A stretch of 64,000 nt of DNA from Labilithrix sp. Its GTDB lineage: Bacteria > Myxococcota_A > Polyangia > Polyangiales > Polyangiaceae. The stretch spans positions 62,001 to 126,000 of the forward strand of contig JAHBWE010000013.1 in assembly GCA_019637155.1 (NCBI GenBank). The letters are read 5' to 3'. How positions within the stretch are numbered: position 1 is the first letter of the stretch; every line of letters begins with the position of its first letter. Of this stretch, positions 11,814 to 21,257 are shown piece after piece. The translations under genes and the position numbers were made by a program. The notes beneath the pieces are model-generated. The model made no database searches and was not told the origin of the DNA. It saw only the letters and a list, made by a program, of their open reading frames with translations.

Positions 11814-13478
11814 TCAGCGGACGGTGAGGCCGCGGTACTCGACGACGGTGGAGTGCGCCTTCGTCGCGGCGTCGATGACCGTCGCGCGGATGCGAATCGT
11901 GCGGTCGCCCGTCGTCGCTCCCGACATCGCCGTCACCTCGTTGCTCGTGTAGATGCCGTCGTTCGCGTCGGCGTCGCCGTGCGTGCCGTCGTCGTGGAGG
12001 ACGACCTCGGTCATCTTGTCGTCGCGCGCGCCGTCCGCGAGGACGGCCGCGCCGACGCGGACCGGCTTCGCGCCGCCCGCGACGGTGACCTTCGCCGTGA
12101 TCGTCGCGCTCGCCGAGCCGTCGACGGGGACCGACGCCGGCGCGATGGTCGGCTCCGTGACGGTCGGGGCGGCGCCGGTGGTCGCGGGGTCGATCTCGAG
12201 GAGCGCGGCGCGCGCAGGGCCCGCGTTCTTGTCGGCGTAGAACACGCGGTTCCCCGCGCCGTTCAGGACGCCGAGGTGGAGCTCGATCGCGGACGAGGGA
12301 TCGTTCGAGAAGAAGCCGCCGCCCACGGCGAGGTCGAACGAGCCGCTCCCGTCGGTGCGATGCATCTTGTAGCCGGCCACCACGAGCTTCCCGTCGTCGC
12401 TCAGGCCCCAGTTGGTGTCGAGGCTCCCGGAGAAGACGGTCAGGTCGCGTTTCCCGGCGCCGTCGAAGCCGACGGCCGTGAGGCCGCGCAAGCCAGGTCC
12501 CGTCTCGATCAAGTAGGCGACCGTGTTGCCGTCGCCGCTGATCGCGAGCTTCGAGACGCCGCACTCGGTCGTGATCGGACCGAGCAGGAGCTTCGGCGGC
12601 AGAGAGCCGTCGACCGACGACGCGACGATGTAGTCCTTCTGGCCCGTCTGCGTGCAGTAGCCCGCCGACCAGACCGACACGACGCGCTTGCCGTCGGCCG
12701 ACACGTCGAAGCCGCGGCGCAGGGGTCCCTTCGGCGCGAGCTCGCTCTCGGGGACGCCGAGCAAGGTCGCGGCCTGGGCGAGCGTCAGGACCGACCTCAC
12801 GTCCGCGCCGTCGGAGCCGATCGAGTAGATCCCGCGCTCGTGATTCTCCCACGCCGCGTTCGTCGTGAAATAGACCCGCCACTTGCTCGCGTTCTCCGGG
12901 TCCCTCGCGAACCGCGACCACGAGCGCGTCTGACTGATGGCCGGCCCGGTCACGCGCGCCGGCGACGCGACGCCGTTGATGAGCAGCGAGCTGGTCGTGT
13001 ACGCCGCGAGCGTGCCGTCGTCGTTGAGCGCCGTCATGTCGATCCATCCCGCGTCGGGCACCGCGTCGAGCGCGCGCCGGCCCGTGCCGTCCGAACGAAC
13101 GACCGTCGGCCGGTAGCCGCCGGTGTCGTTCTCGTCGTAGAGGCCGACGTTGCCGTCGCGGCTGAAGGCGATGTCCTTCGATTCGTCGAGGCCGCCGTTC
13201 TCGCCGGCGGTGAGGTGGTGATAGACGAGCGTGCGCACGATCGGCGACTCCGGGCCCCCATCCGGTCCGGGTCCGGGTCCAGGTCCGGGGCCAGGTCCCG
13301 GTCCGGGTCCGCCGTCGGCGGACGCGTCGGGGGTCGTTGCGCCGCCGCCGTCGGTGGTGATCGTGCAGCCGATCCCGAGGGCCGCCGCGGCGAAGACCAG
13401 CGCGAGAGGCAGCGAGAACGCCCTCCCCACGACGTTGGGATGGTTCCACTCGGCTTCGACGCTCATTTTCTGGCTCAC
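11814..13478 (-). CDS. Lipoprotein with TolB-like propeller repeats
   Basis: A 554-aa lipoprotein. The GTG at 13478 is chosen because a perfect AGGAGG lies 8 nt upstream; an ATG four codons later is the alternative. The signal peptide ends in LGIGC (Cys38). A Pro-Gly run at about residues 60-80 is a flexible linker. Residues about 85-440 contain repeating SxDGxxV blades (FSRDGNVGLYDE, VSADGKRVVSVW, ISGDGNTVAYLI, LSDDGKLVVAGY), typical of TolB/WD40-like propellers. The last ~100 residues form an Ig-like beta domain with a DANDGIYT motif. It probably works in the periplasm or at the surface as a binding protein. The minus-strand frame stays open far upstream through the ATPase gene, but that extension is not real. 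Confidence 0.85.
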   Translation of the reverse strand: MSQKMSVEAEWNHPNVVGRAFSLPLALVFAAAALGIGCTITTDGGGATTPDASADGGPGPGPGPGPGPGPGPDGGPESPIVRTLVYHHLTAGENGGLDESKDIAFSRDGNVGLYDENDTGGYRPTVVRSDGTGRRALDAVPDAGWIDMTALNDDGTLAAYTTSSLLINGVASPARVTGPAISQTRSWSRFARDPENASKWRVYFTTNAAWENHERGIYSIGSDGADVRSVLTLAQAATLLGVPESELAPKGPLRRGFDVSADGKRVVSVWSAGYCTQTGQKDYIVASSVDGSLPPKLLLGPITTECGVSKLAISGDGNTVAYLIETGPGLRGLTAVGFDGAGKRDLTVFSGSLDTNWGLSDDGKLVVAGYKMHRTDGSGSFDLAVGGGFFSNDPSSAIELHLGVLNGAGNRVFYADKNAGPARAALLEIDPATTGAAPTVTEPTIAPASVPVDGSASATITAKVTVAGGAKPVRVGAAVLADGARDDKMTEVVLHDDGTHGDADANDGIYTSNEVTAMSGATTGDRTIRIRATVIDAATKAHSTVVEYRGLTVR

Positions 13479-13568
13479 GGGGCGTGCCTCCTGATTCGAA
13501 GGCGTGACGATCGACCGGTACATTGTTCCGGTCGGCGTTGGCGCTCGCCTTCGCGCGGCGAATTTCGC

Positions 13569-13574
13569 TAGGAT
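13569..13574 (+). promoter_or_regulatory. -10-like TAGGAT, 6 nt before the start at 13581
   Basis: TAGGAT, 6 nt, then GTG. No Shine-Dalgarno site is present. This is a leaderless arrangement and fixes the start of the ATPase. Confidence 0.5.
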
Positions 13575-13580
13575 TCTCGT

Positions 13581-16500
13581 GTGCTCTTCCTGGGGAGGGA
13601 GCGGGAAGTAAAAAAGCTCGCGGAGGCGTGCGAGTCCGCCTGCCAGGGACGCGGGGCCCTCCACCTCGTCGTGGGCGAGCCAGGCATCGGAAAGACCCGC
13701 CTCGCCGACGAGGTCGCCAAGCTGGCGACTTCGCGCGGAATTTCCGTTGCTTGGGGACGCGCGTGGGAGACCGGCGGCGCGCCCGCGTTCTATCCGTGGG
13801 TCGAGGTGCTCGAGGCGCTCGGAGGCGAGGCGTCGGGGGCGCCGAGCCTCGACGCCCATCGCGCGACCCACGGCGAAGGTGTCGTCGCGGACTCCGCGCG
13901 CGAGCGGTTCGTCCTCTTCGAACGTGTCCTCGCCTTCCTCCGCGAGCGGTCTCGCGCGTCTCCGCTCCTCCTCGTCTTCGACGACCTCCACGCCGCCGAC
14001 GTGCCGTCCCTCGAGCTCTTGCACTTCGTCGCGCGCGGCCTGCGCGGGCGCCGCATCGCGATCATCGGGACGCTGCGCGACCTCGAGGCCCAACGTCCTC
14101 CCGTCGCGAACGTCATCGCGCGCATGGGCCGCGAAGCGAGCCACCTCACGTTGGCCGCGCTCGCCTCCGAGGACGTCGCGAAGCTCGTCGCCGAGCACGT
14201 CGGGCGCGCGGACGAGGCGCTCACGAGCGAGCTCGTCACGAAGACGGACGGCAACCCGCTGTTCGTCGCCGAAGCCCTCCGCATGCTCGATCAGCGCGGC
14301 TCGTGGGCGGCGCCGGGCGTGTTGGCCGTCATCACGTCGCGCATCGACGGCCTCGACGAGACGACGACGTCGCTCCTCGACGCGGCCAGCGTCTTCGGCC
14401 GGCGCGTCGTCCCCGCCGTGCTCGCGAGCTCGACGAACGCGGCGCTCGCCGACGTCGTTCGCCGGCTCGACGACGTGTCGACGCGCGGCGTCCTCCGCCG
14501 CTGCGACGACGGCGCGTACCTCTTCTCGCACGCGCTCGTGCGCGACGCCTTCTACGCGCGCATCCCGGCGCCCCGGCGGCGCGAGCTTCATCGCGCCATC
14601 GCGCGCGTCGCGGAGCCCGCGCTCGCGGCCCATCACCACTTGGCCGCCGTCCCGCTCGTCTCCGCCGGCGAGGTCATTCGCGCCTCGATCGCCGCCGCCG
14701 CGCACGCCCGCGCTCGGCTCGCCCCCGACGACGCGGTCGCGCTCCTCGAGCAGACGATCGTCGCGGTCGAGGGCCTCCCGGCGTCCGAGCCGGAGCGGGT
14801 GGAGCTCTTGCTCGCGCTCGGCTGGGCCGCGACGGACGCGGGCTCGCTCGCGCGCGGACGCCAGGTCTTCCACGAAGCGAGCCGCCGCGCCGCCACGACG
14901 GGCGATCCGGGGCTCATCGCGCGCGCCGCGCTCGGCCAGGGCGCGGAGCTCGTGTTCGGCCAGGTGCGGAGCGAGCTCGTCGAAGGGCTGCGGGCCGCGC
15001 TCGCGCGCCTCGACGATGCGGCGGGCGAGCACGCCGACTTGCGCGCGCGCCTCCTGGCGAGGCTCGCCGCGGCGCTGCAGCCGAGCACGACGCCGGAGGA
15101 GCCGGTCGCGATGGCGCGCGAAGCGATGACGCTCGCGGAGTCGATCGACGACCCGCGCGTGCGCGCCGAGATCGCGCTCGCGGCAGGATCGGCGCTCACG
15201 GACTTCGCGCCGCCGCTCGATCGGATCCCGGTCTCGCGGCAGCTCGTTCGAGACGCGCGCACGCTCGACGACGGCGTCGTCGAGCTGCGCGGCCTCACGC
15301 GCCTCGCGACGGACTATATCGAAATAGGCGATTTTGCCGAAGCGGAGTCGGTGATCGAAGCGCGCGCCGAGCTCGCGGCGCGGGTCGGGCATCCTCGCTA
15401 CCTGTGGCAGACGCCGCTCTTGCGCTCGATGCTCGCGATGCCGCGCGGGGCCTTCACGGTCTGCGACGAGTCGATCGAGGAGGCGACCGCGATCGGCCAG
15501 GAGGGCCTCGACGTGAACGCCGCGCACGTCGTCGCCATGCACCGGTTCTGGATGCTCCTCGCGCGAGAAGACCTCGACGGTCTCCGCGCGCACATGCCCG
15601 AGGTGCTCCGCGCGATGGGGCGGATGCCGGAGCCCGCGCAGCATCACGCGCTCGCGCAAGCCGTCCTCCACGCCCGCGCGGGCGAAGCGTCGCGCGCGAA
15701 GGAGGCGCTCGCGGGCATCGGCGACGGCAAGCGCATGCTCGCCCCGATGATGCGCGCGACGATCGCCGACGTCGCGCTCCGTTGCGACGACGCGGCCCGC
15801 TTCCCGCAGCTCCTCGCGGAGCTCGAGCCGGCGCGCGGACGCAACACGGCGTGGGGACCCTTCGGTTTCACGTGCGGGCCACCGTACGACGTGCTCGTCG
15901 GCTCGCTCCTCGCGCGGCTCGGACGGCGCGACGAGGCCGGCGCCGCCTTCGACGCGGCGCTCGCGCTCGCGCGACGATCGGGCGCGACCGCGAACGAAGC
16001 GTGGGTCCACCGCGCGCGCCGCGAAGCGCTCTCGGACACGACGGGCGTGACGGAGGTGCGCGCTCCGGCCGCCGCGCAGCAGCCGCCGCCGCGCCTCGAG
16101 TTCACGCTTCGGGTGGAGGGGAACGACGTCATCGTTCGATGCGACGGACGGACGACGCGCCTCCGCTCCGTTCGCGGCCTGCCGATGCTCGTGCGCCTCG
16201 TGGAGGAGCCCGGCCGCGAGATGCACGTGCTCGATCTCGCGTCGGAGCCCGATGACGAGAACGTCGTCGATCGCGGCGACGCGGGCGAGGTCTTCGACGC
16301 GAAGGCGCGCGAGGCCTATCAGAAGCGCATCGCCGATCTCCGCGCGGAGATCGACGACGCGGATCGCTCGGCGGACGTCGGACGCGCCGACCGCGCGCGC
16401 CGCGAGCTCGACATGCTCGTCCAGCAGCTCTCGAGCGCGGTCGGCCTCGGCGGCCGCGCGCGCCGCGTCGGCTCCGCCGCCGAACGCGCGCGCATCACGG

Positions 16501-16634
16501 TGCAACGCCGCGTGCGCGAGGCGATCAAGAAGATCGGGCAGCAGGAGCCCGACCTCGGCCGCCACCTCGATTGGGCGATCCGCACCGGCACCTTCTGCGC
16601 CTACGAGCCACGAGGACGGAAGACCGCGTCGTAG
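13581..16634 (+). CDS. Large AAA-type ATPase (signalling/regulatory STAND-like protein)
   Basis: A 1017-aa cytoplasmic protein. The N-terminal AAA_16-type NTPase has a Walker A (GEPGIGKT, residues 32-39) and a Walker B (LLLVFDDLHAAD, about 128-139), followed by a winged-helix-like region and a SHALVRDAFYARIP block usual in MalT/AfsR-type regulators. Residues about 370-830 are Ala/Leu/Arg-rich helical repeats, probably TPR-like. The C-terminal ~180 residues hold a beta-rich segment (LEFTLRVEGNDVIVRCDG) and a long helical tail (ADLRAEIDDADRSADV, then ITVQRRVREAIKKIG), a layout found in myxobacterial ATPase/kinase regulators. No clear HTH is seen. It is divergent from the propeller lipoprotein with 102 bp between starts. 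The specific target is unknown. Confidence 0.85.
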   Translation: MLFLGREREVKKLAEACESACQGRGALHLVVGEPGIGKTRLADEVAKLATSRGISVAWGRAWETGGAPAFYPWVEVLEALGGEASGAPSLDAHRATHGEGVVADSARERFVLFERVLAFLRERSRASPLLLVFDDLHAADVPSLELLHFVARGLRGRRIAIIGTLRDLEAQRPPVANVIARMGREASHLTLAALASEDVAKLVAEHVGRADEALTSELVTKTDGNPLFVAEALRMLDQRGSWAAPGVLAVITSRIDGLDETTTSLLDAASVFGRRVVPAVLASSTNAALADVVRRLDDVSTRGVLRRCDDGAYLFSHALVRDAFYARIPAPRRRELHRAIARVAEPALAAHHHLAAVPLVSAGEVIRASIAAAAHARARLAPDDAVALLEQTIVAVEGLPASEPERVELLLALGWAATDAGSLARGRQVFHEASRRAATTGDPGLIARAALGQGAELVFGQVRSELVEGLRAALARLDDAAGEHADLRARLLARLAAALQPSTTPEEPVAMAREAMTLAESIDDPRVRAEIALAAGSALTDFAPPLDRIPVSRQLVRDARTLDDGVVELRGLTRLATDYIEIGDFAEAESVIEARAELAARVGHPRYLWQTPLLRSMLAMPRGAFTVCDESIEEATAIGQEGLDVNAAHVVAMHRFWMLLAREDLDGLRAHMPEVLRAMGRMPEPAQHHALAQAVLHARAGEASRAKEALAGIGDGKRMLAPMMRATIADVALRCDDAARFPQLLAELEPARGRNTAWGPFGFTCGPPYDVLVGSLLARLGRRDEAGAAFDAALALARRSGATANEAWVHRARREALSDTTGVTEVRAPAAAQQPPPRLEFTLRVEGNDVIVRCDGRTTRLRSVRGLPMLVRLVEEPGREMHVLDLASEPDDENVVDRGDAGEVFDAKAREAYQKRIADLRAEIDDADRSADVGRADRARRELDMLVQQLSSAVGLGGRARRVGSAAERARITVQRRVREAIKKIGQQEPDLGRHLDWAIRTGTFCAYEPRGRKTAS

Positions 16635-16698
16635 TCGTAGGAGAGACGAGGCAGAGCGGCGCCTTGTGGGCGACGCGTGGATCTGCTGTCGTTGCTCG

Positions 16699-17856
16699 AT
16701 GACGTCGAGCGCTCTGCGGTGGCGTGCCGGGCTCGCGTTCGCCATGGTCTGTTCCTGCGGAGCACGCGAGGCCGACCACCCCAAGAAGAGTCGGGCGGAC
16801 GCGCACGTCGAGCTCGAGACCGACTGTTACGCGTGGGGCCGGCACACGTCGGGAGAGACGTACGAGGTACGGCGTGATCAGGAGGGCTCCGCGCGCAGCT
16901 GCGGAGCGCTCGCGCGCACGGGTGAGCTCGTCGTCACGTGCGCCGACTACACGCGCCTTCATTCGCGTGCTTGCGTCCTCGGAGAGGCGAGCAGCTGCGC
17001 GTGCGCGGCGAGCCCCTCGTCCGCCGTCGTCGCGGGCTCGGACGAATTCGAGGCGATCACGTGTCGAAGCGTCGGCGGCGCCACGCCGTGCGCCTCGAAC
17101 GACGCCGCGTCCAGCTCCAAGCCCGAGAGTCGATGCGTGGACGGCAAGCTCGTGTCGTGCCGTTGCACCGACTTCGGCGAGCGAGAGGACTGCCTCGCGG
17201 CGGCGGCGATGGCCGCGATCCCGGAGGTGGCGGGGCGCTTGCTCCGGCGCGGCTGCGACGAGGAGACGTTCAACGAGTGCTACAGCGACGAAGACCTCGC
17301 CCGTCACGCGCGGAACAACTCCCCCTTTCCCTCGCCGCCGCGGACGCGTTCGAGCTTCACGTTTCGCGACGCGTGGCAGCTCGCCCTGTGTGAGGAGGGG
17401 AAGACCGACTACGGGTGCAGCGGGCTGCTCCACCACGCCGAGACATTTCGTGAGTGGGACGAACGGGCGCGCCAGCACGCCGCCGACGAGCGCGCCCGCA
17501 AGCAGCGGGAGCGGCAGCGGGAGGAGCAGCGTCGTCGCGCGGCGCTCGAGCAAGCGCGCCGTCGTGTCCAGGCCGACCTCGACGCGTACCAGGCCGCGGA
17601 GGCGGCACGAGCCGAGGCCGAGCGGCAGGCGGCGAGCAGCGAGGAGGGCTGGCGGCGGATGAACGAGGTCCGGACGCAGCCTGCCGGCTCGAGCGAGCAC
17701 CGCGACGTTCACATCGACGTCAAGCCGATCGAGAGTCATCCACCGCCGCCCGTGATCGAGCCGCCGCCGCGGCGGGTCGACCCGCCGCGTCCGCACGTCC
17801 AAGAGCCGCCGAAGCCGTGTCCGCCCGGCCCCTGGTCCTGCGCGAAGCAGGACTAA
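16699..17856 (+). CDS. Cys-rich exported protein with coiled coil and Pro-rich tail
   Basis: A 385-aa protein from ATG 16699, the first start that gives a signal-like N-terminus (MTSSALRWRAGLAFAMVCSC, possible lipobox at Cys18 or Cys20). Residues 30-240 contain many Cys in small clusters (CACAAS, CRCTDFGERE, CDEETFNEC), a pattern seen in other exported proteins of this window. Residues about 255-320 are a highly charged Arg/Glu/Gln/Ala coiled coil. The C-terminus is Pro-rich (PPPPVIEPPPRRVDPP). The same frame is open through the end of the ATPase gene, but that part is out of frame with it and not coding. No family recognised. Confidence 0.7.
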   Translation: MTSSALRWRAGLAFAMVCSCGAREADHPKKSRADAHVELETDCYAWGRHTSGETYEVRRDQEGSARSCGALARTGELVVTCADYTRLHSRACVLGEASSCACAASPSSAVVAGSDEFEAITCRSVGGATPCASNDAASSSKPESRCVDGKLVSCRCTDFGEREDCLAAAAMAAIPEVAGRLLRRGCDEETFNECYSDEDLARHARNNSPFPSPPRTRSSFTFRDAWQLALCEEGKTDYGCSGLLHHAETFREWDERARQHAADERARKQRERQREEQRRRAALEQARRRVQADLDAYQAAEAARAEAERQAASSEEGWRRMNEVRTQPAGSSEHRDVHIDVKPIESHPPPPVIEPPPRRVDPPRPHVQEPPKPCPPGPWSCAKQD

Positions 17857-18025
17857 CGTCTTCAGTCGAAGCCACGTCCGCTCGCGTGCGCCGGCACGTC
17901 GAGATGGAGCAGACGCACCTCCGCGCGTCGAGCCCCGCTCGTCGATCGTCGCGGCTTCCGTAGCGTTCGAGCTGGACGTCGAGGCCGCGCCTCCCTCGCG
18001 CGAGGAAGAGCGCGGAGTGCTGCGG

Positions 18026-18031
18026 TACGCT
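18026..18031 (+). promoter_or_regulatory. -10-like TACGCT, 6 nt before the pseudogene start
   Basis: TACGCT, 6 nt, GTG (18038). The leaderless signature survives in front of the decayed peptidase gene, which identifies its ancestral start. Confidence 0.45.
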
Positions 18032-18037
18032 CGCGGG

Positions 18038-18463
18038 GTGAAGTGGTCGCGGCGGGCGAAGGCTCGGGTCGTGTTTTATCCGGCGCTCGTCGTCCTCGTG
18101 GGTGTGTTCGGCGCGTGGATGACGGTGATGCCCGGGAAGAGCCACCGCGGCGCGCTCCCGGTGCTCACGGACGGCCGCCCCACTTCTGGAACCCGACGAT
18201 GGGGAGCTTGCACTATGCACGTGCCTGCAAGGAGCGCGGCGACCGGATCGTGGCGATGCTCAGCCTCGAGTCGCTCGGCTACTACCAACCTCGGCTCACG
18301 CGCGCTCGTGCGCGCCTCCATCGGCGCGTTTCGCGAGGACGCGCGCTTCCCGTCGGCGGGCGCGGCCCTGCCGGGATTCGTCGCCGGCGTCGGCTGGAGT
18401 GACCCATGGTCGTTCTGGCAAGTTGGTTATGACGGCGTCATGGCGCGGTCCTCCGTCGATTGA
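18038..18463 (+). pseudogene. Decayed M28-family zinc peptidase
   Basis: Three pieces of one peptidase lie in order but in two frames, with much of the gene missing. The N-terminal piece (from GTG 18038) has a membrane segment and ends at MPGKSHRGALPVLTDG. A second piece, in another frame (about 18180-18285), reads NPTMGSLHYARACKERGD and IVAMLSLESLGYY, matching the core of M28 peptidases. The third piece returns to the first frame (RFPSAGAALPGFVAGVGWSD) and stops at 18463, before the usual C-terminal metal-binding part. The metal-binding stretch between pieces 1 and 2, normally some 150-200 residues, is gone. An internal deletion plus frameshifts explain this; the protein cannot be active. 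Confidence 0.8.
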
Positions 18464-18477
18464 GCGCTCCATAGTGC

Positions 18478-19671
18478 TCAGTCGAGGCAGCAGAGCGGGA
18501 CGCCGTACGATGGATTCACCACCGTCGCGAACCGGAGCCGGCGCACGGTGCCCGTCTCGTCGGGCAGCTCGATCGCGCCTTCGATCCGATCGCCCTCGCG
18601 CTTCTCGACGACGAGGGCGAGCTTCGAGATCTGGATCGTGCCGCTCCCGCCGCCCCCGCTCTCGCGCGAGCACGTCTGGCCGCCGGACGCCGCGAACGCG
18701 TTCGCGTCCTCGTAGCGGCCGGGCACGAAGCGCGCCGGCATCGGATCGTCGGACCGCTCGGAGAAGTACCAGTCGAACCAGCTCGTGCTCTCGGACGGCG
18801 AGCCGTCCTCGAGCTTGCCCTTCGTGTGCGGGTAGTGGAGCTGCACGCGCAGGCTGTGCCGGAACGGGTGCGGGGTCTCGTGCACCGTCACGTCGATCGC
18901 GCCGGAGCCGAACGGGAACTCGGGGTCCGGATCGAGCCTCCCGACCGGCGGCTTCGCGTCGCGCACCGCGCAGAGCGCCTTGACCTCGGCGTCGGTGAGC
19001 TTCGGGCCCGGAACGTAGAGCACCGGCCGCACCTTGAGGCAGCAGGTCGTCTCGTCGGCGAGCGGCGACGTCGCGACCCGCGCGTGGAACGCGAGCTCGC
19101 CGGCGCCGACCTTCACCGTGCCGTAGACCCAGCGATCGTCGCGGCCGCCGATCGTGACCTCCGCGTCGGACGCGAGCAGCCGCCGCGCTCCGGGGCGACG
19201 GGCGATCGCCTCCGCGCTGCAGCTCCGCGCGGCGACGCCCTCGTCCCAGAGCGGGAGCTTGGTGGGGGTGCCGGGCTCGAGCGCGCCGGCGCCTTCGAGC
19301 GAGAGCGTGCTCCCCCAATCGGTGCGTGTGCCTCCGGTCGCGTCGAGCTCATCGGGCCAGCGGAAGTCGAGGAGGAGCCGGGCCCCGTCGACGCGCGCCG
19401 TCACCTCGAGCGCGCCCGCGATCGGGAAGAAGTCGGACGCGGTGAAGCTCCCGTCCGGCAGCGCACGCGAGCGCGCGTAACACAACGCGTCGGTGGCGGG
19501 ATCGTCGAGATCGGTCGTCAGCCCCGCGGCCGGCGGTGGAGGCTCCTCTCCGCGCGGCGGGTCTCCGGTACCGGCCGGAGCCGCCGACTCCGACTTCGGC
19601 GCGTCGACGACGTCTTCGCTCCCGCAAGCGAAGAGGGCAGGGGCGAGGAGGCAGAGGAGGACGAAGCGCAT
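18478..19671 (-). CDS. Hypothetical lipoprotein
   Basis: A 397-aa lipoprotein from ATG 19671, chosen because it starts the signal peptide (MRFVLLCLLAPALFAC, lipidated Cys16); the frame is open 25 codons further. A Pro/Glu-rich linker follows (residues 20-55). The rest looks like a beta-rich domain with scattered Cys, including CCLK and a C-terminal CCLD, and several WFDW/WVYG aromatic strands. No catalytic motif or known domain is visible. It lies convergent with the decayed peptidase, with 14 bp between them. Confidence 0.75.
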   Translation of the reverse strand: MRFVLLCLLAPALFACGSEDVVDAPKSESAAPAGTGDPPRGEEPPPPAAGLTTDLDDPATDALCYARSRALPDGSFTASDFFPIAGALEVTARVDGARLLLDFRWPDELDATGGTRTDWGSTLSLEGAGALEPGTPTKLPLWDEGVAARSCSAEAIARRPGARRLLASDAEVTIGGRDDRWVYGTVKVGAGELAFHARVATSPLADETTCCLKVRPVLYVPGPKLTDAEVKALCAVRDAKPPVGRLDPDPEFPFGSGAIDVTVHETPHPFRHSLRVQLHYPHTKGKLEDGSPSESTSWFDWYFSERSDDPMPARFVPGRYEDANAFAASGGQTCSRESGGGGSGTIQISKLALVVEKREGDRIEGAIELPDETGTVRRLRFATVVNPSYGVPLCCLD

Positions 19672-19901
19672 TCGCGCCGTGCGCAGCAACGACCGTTCCG
19701 CGCGCGCGAGCCGGCGAGCCCCGCGAAACCCAGAGCGCCTGCGCAATCGGCTTCGAAAGGTGGATCCGAGCGAGCGGGTGATCCCCCTCTCATGTGATCG
19801 GGGAGCTCATCCTGCGGACGCGAGTCCTCTCCAGGGGCCGCGCGCGCTCCGCCGTGACCGCCGGCGATCGCGGCTCGTGACGGCGGCGCGATCCTTGCGC
19901 C

Positions 19902-20756
19902 ATGGCGTGCATGCGCGGAGATCGTTGGACCATTCTCGCCGGCACCCTCGTCGTGAGCCTCGCGAGCGGGTGCGCCGTCGGCGTCGAGCCGGAGACCGCG
20001 GAGTCGGAGGCCTCGGTCGTCGCGAGCGATTCGAACCTGAGGATGTTCCCTGTCCCGCGGCAGGGCGCGCACGTCGACGTCGAGGCCGATCCGGCGCGTC
20101 TCGCGTGCTCGCTTCGCGTCACGACGCGGGGCTTCGACTTCCCCGCCGGCGCCGGCGATCCGAGCGTCTCGGAGACGGGCAAGACGATGTGCTTCACGCT
20201 CGGCCCGACGGTGCATTGCCACGTCAGCGGCACCGAGACCGGCTTCTGCCGAGACATGTTCGACAACGTGAGGAACCTCCTCGAGAACCGCGCGACGAAG
20301 GACGGCGACTTCGTCCGCGCGTACGCGAGCGGGCACCCGGGCCACCGGCTGAACGTGTCGGGTCACAGCCAGGGCGCCTACGACGCGTCGCGCGTGGCGC
20401 CGCTCCTTCGCGCGGGGGATCAGCTCGTGCTCCTCCAGCCCGCGTCCGCCGCCGTCGTCCCGAACGAAGCGCTCGTCGACGCCGCCGCTCGAGGCGCGCG
20501 CGTCGTCGTCGCCTGGTCGCCGAACGACGACGCGTCGCTCCTCCTTCGTCCGCTCGCGGGCGGCCGCGTCCCGCTCCTCACGTTCCCACGTCAGGAGGGC
20601 ATCCGCGTTCACAACGCGCCGAACGCGCGCGACCTCTTGCACCGCGAGCTCGCGGTCCCCGACGGCTACACGTCGAGCCCCGCCCTCGACGCGAGCATCC
20701 TCTCCAATCCAGGCTCCCCCCACGATCCAGCCTGGCGTTTCCCGGAGTGGCGCTGA
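19902..20756 (+). CDS. Lipoprotein with alpha/beta-hydrolase-like GHSQG motif
   Basis: A 284-aa lipoprotein with signal peptide and lipobox LASGC (Cys24); an ATG three codons downstream (19911) could also be used. The central sequence LNVSGHSQGAYDASRVAPLL carries a G-H-S-Q-G nucleophile elbow like that of lipases and esterases. It is followed by a strand (QLVLLQPAS), and a later strand (VVVAWSPNDD) could hold the acidic residue. A His near the C-terminus (HNAPNARDLLH) may complete a triad. A secreted lipase/esterase-like function is plausible, but overall similarity cannot be judged here. Two Cys pairs in the first half may be disulfides. Confidence 0.7.
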   Translation: MACMRGDRWTILAGTLVVSLASGCAVGVEPETAESEASVVASDSNLRMFPVPRQGAHVDVEADPARLACSLRVTTRGFDFPAGAGDPSVSETGKTMCFTLGPTVHCHVSGTETGFCRDMFDNVRNLLENRATKDGDFVRAYASGHPGHRLNVSGHSQGAYDASRVAPLLRAGDQLVLLQPASAAVVPNEALVDAAARGARVVVAWSPNDDASLLLRPLAGGRVPLLTFPRQEGIRVHNAPNARDLLHRELAVPDGYTSSPALDASILSNPGSPHDPAWRFPEWR

Positions 20757-20765
20757 GCGCCGGCG

Positions 20766-21185
20766 TCAGAGCACGAGGACGGCGAGGACGATGAAGGCGC
20801 CGCCGACGCCGATCGCGAGGAAGCGGAGGATCCCCTGGAAGGGCGCGAGCTTCATCACGAGCTTGTTCATGCCCTCGACCGCGCGGATCCTTCACGAACG
20901 TCTTCGCGACGCCGACGCCGAAGGGGCAGCCGAGCGCGATCTGGAGGAGCGCGTTCGCGAGGAAGACGATCCAGAAGATGAGGCCGAGGGGCGGGCTGAC
21001 CGCCATCAGGCCCATCGAGGTGATCGACTGGATGACCTCCCAGATGCCGACGCCACACCCATCCAGCCCTGATAGGGCGCGAGCCTGCCGATGAGGTCCT
21101 TCGCGCTAGGGACTTTCGCGATGATGAAATTGGCGGCTCCGAGAACGCCGAGCACGACGAGCCACGCGCCATACGAGAAGATCAT
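20766..21185 (-). pseudogene. Small multi-pass membrane protein broken by two frameshifts
   Basis: Reading leftward from ATG 21185, which has a strong GGGGGGAG site, the sequence begins MIFSYGAWLVVLGVLGAANF and continues to RLAPYQGWMG at about 21060. The frame must then shift by one base to continue (VGIWEVIQSITSMGLMAVSP, then ALLQIALGCPFGVGVAKTFV). It must shift again near 20885 to reach VEGMNKLVMKLAPFQGIL and a stop at 20766. Joined, the product is about 139 aa with roughly four membrane helices and an internal duplication (GRLAPYQG in one half, MKLAPFQG in the other). Two single-base errors in one short gene mean either real decay or sequencing error. The downstream frames keep coding-like hydrophobicity, so decay would be recent. 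Confidence 0.75.
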
Positions 21186-21257
21186 GTCTCCCCCCTTTCG
21201 GCCGCGGAGCATAGACGCAACGCCCCCGTGCGGTGCAAAAAGGAATTCGGGAGCCGG

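Noticed and set aside
13479..16784. Minus-strand frame continuous with the propeller lipoprotein for another 3.3 kb
   Set aside because: It runs antisense to the ATPase gene, whose motifs are clear, and its composition is Arg/Ala/Leu-rich without domains. High GC keeps antisense frames open.
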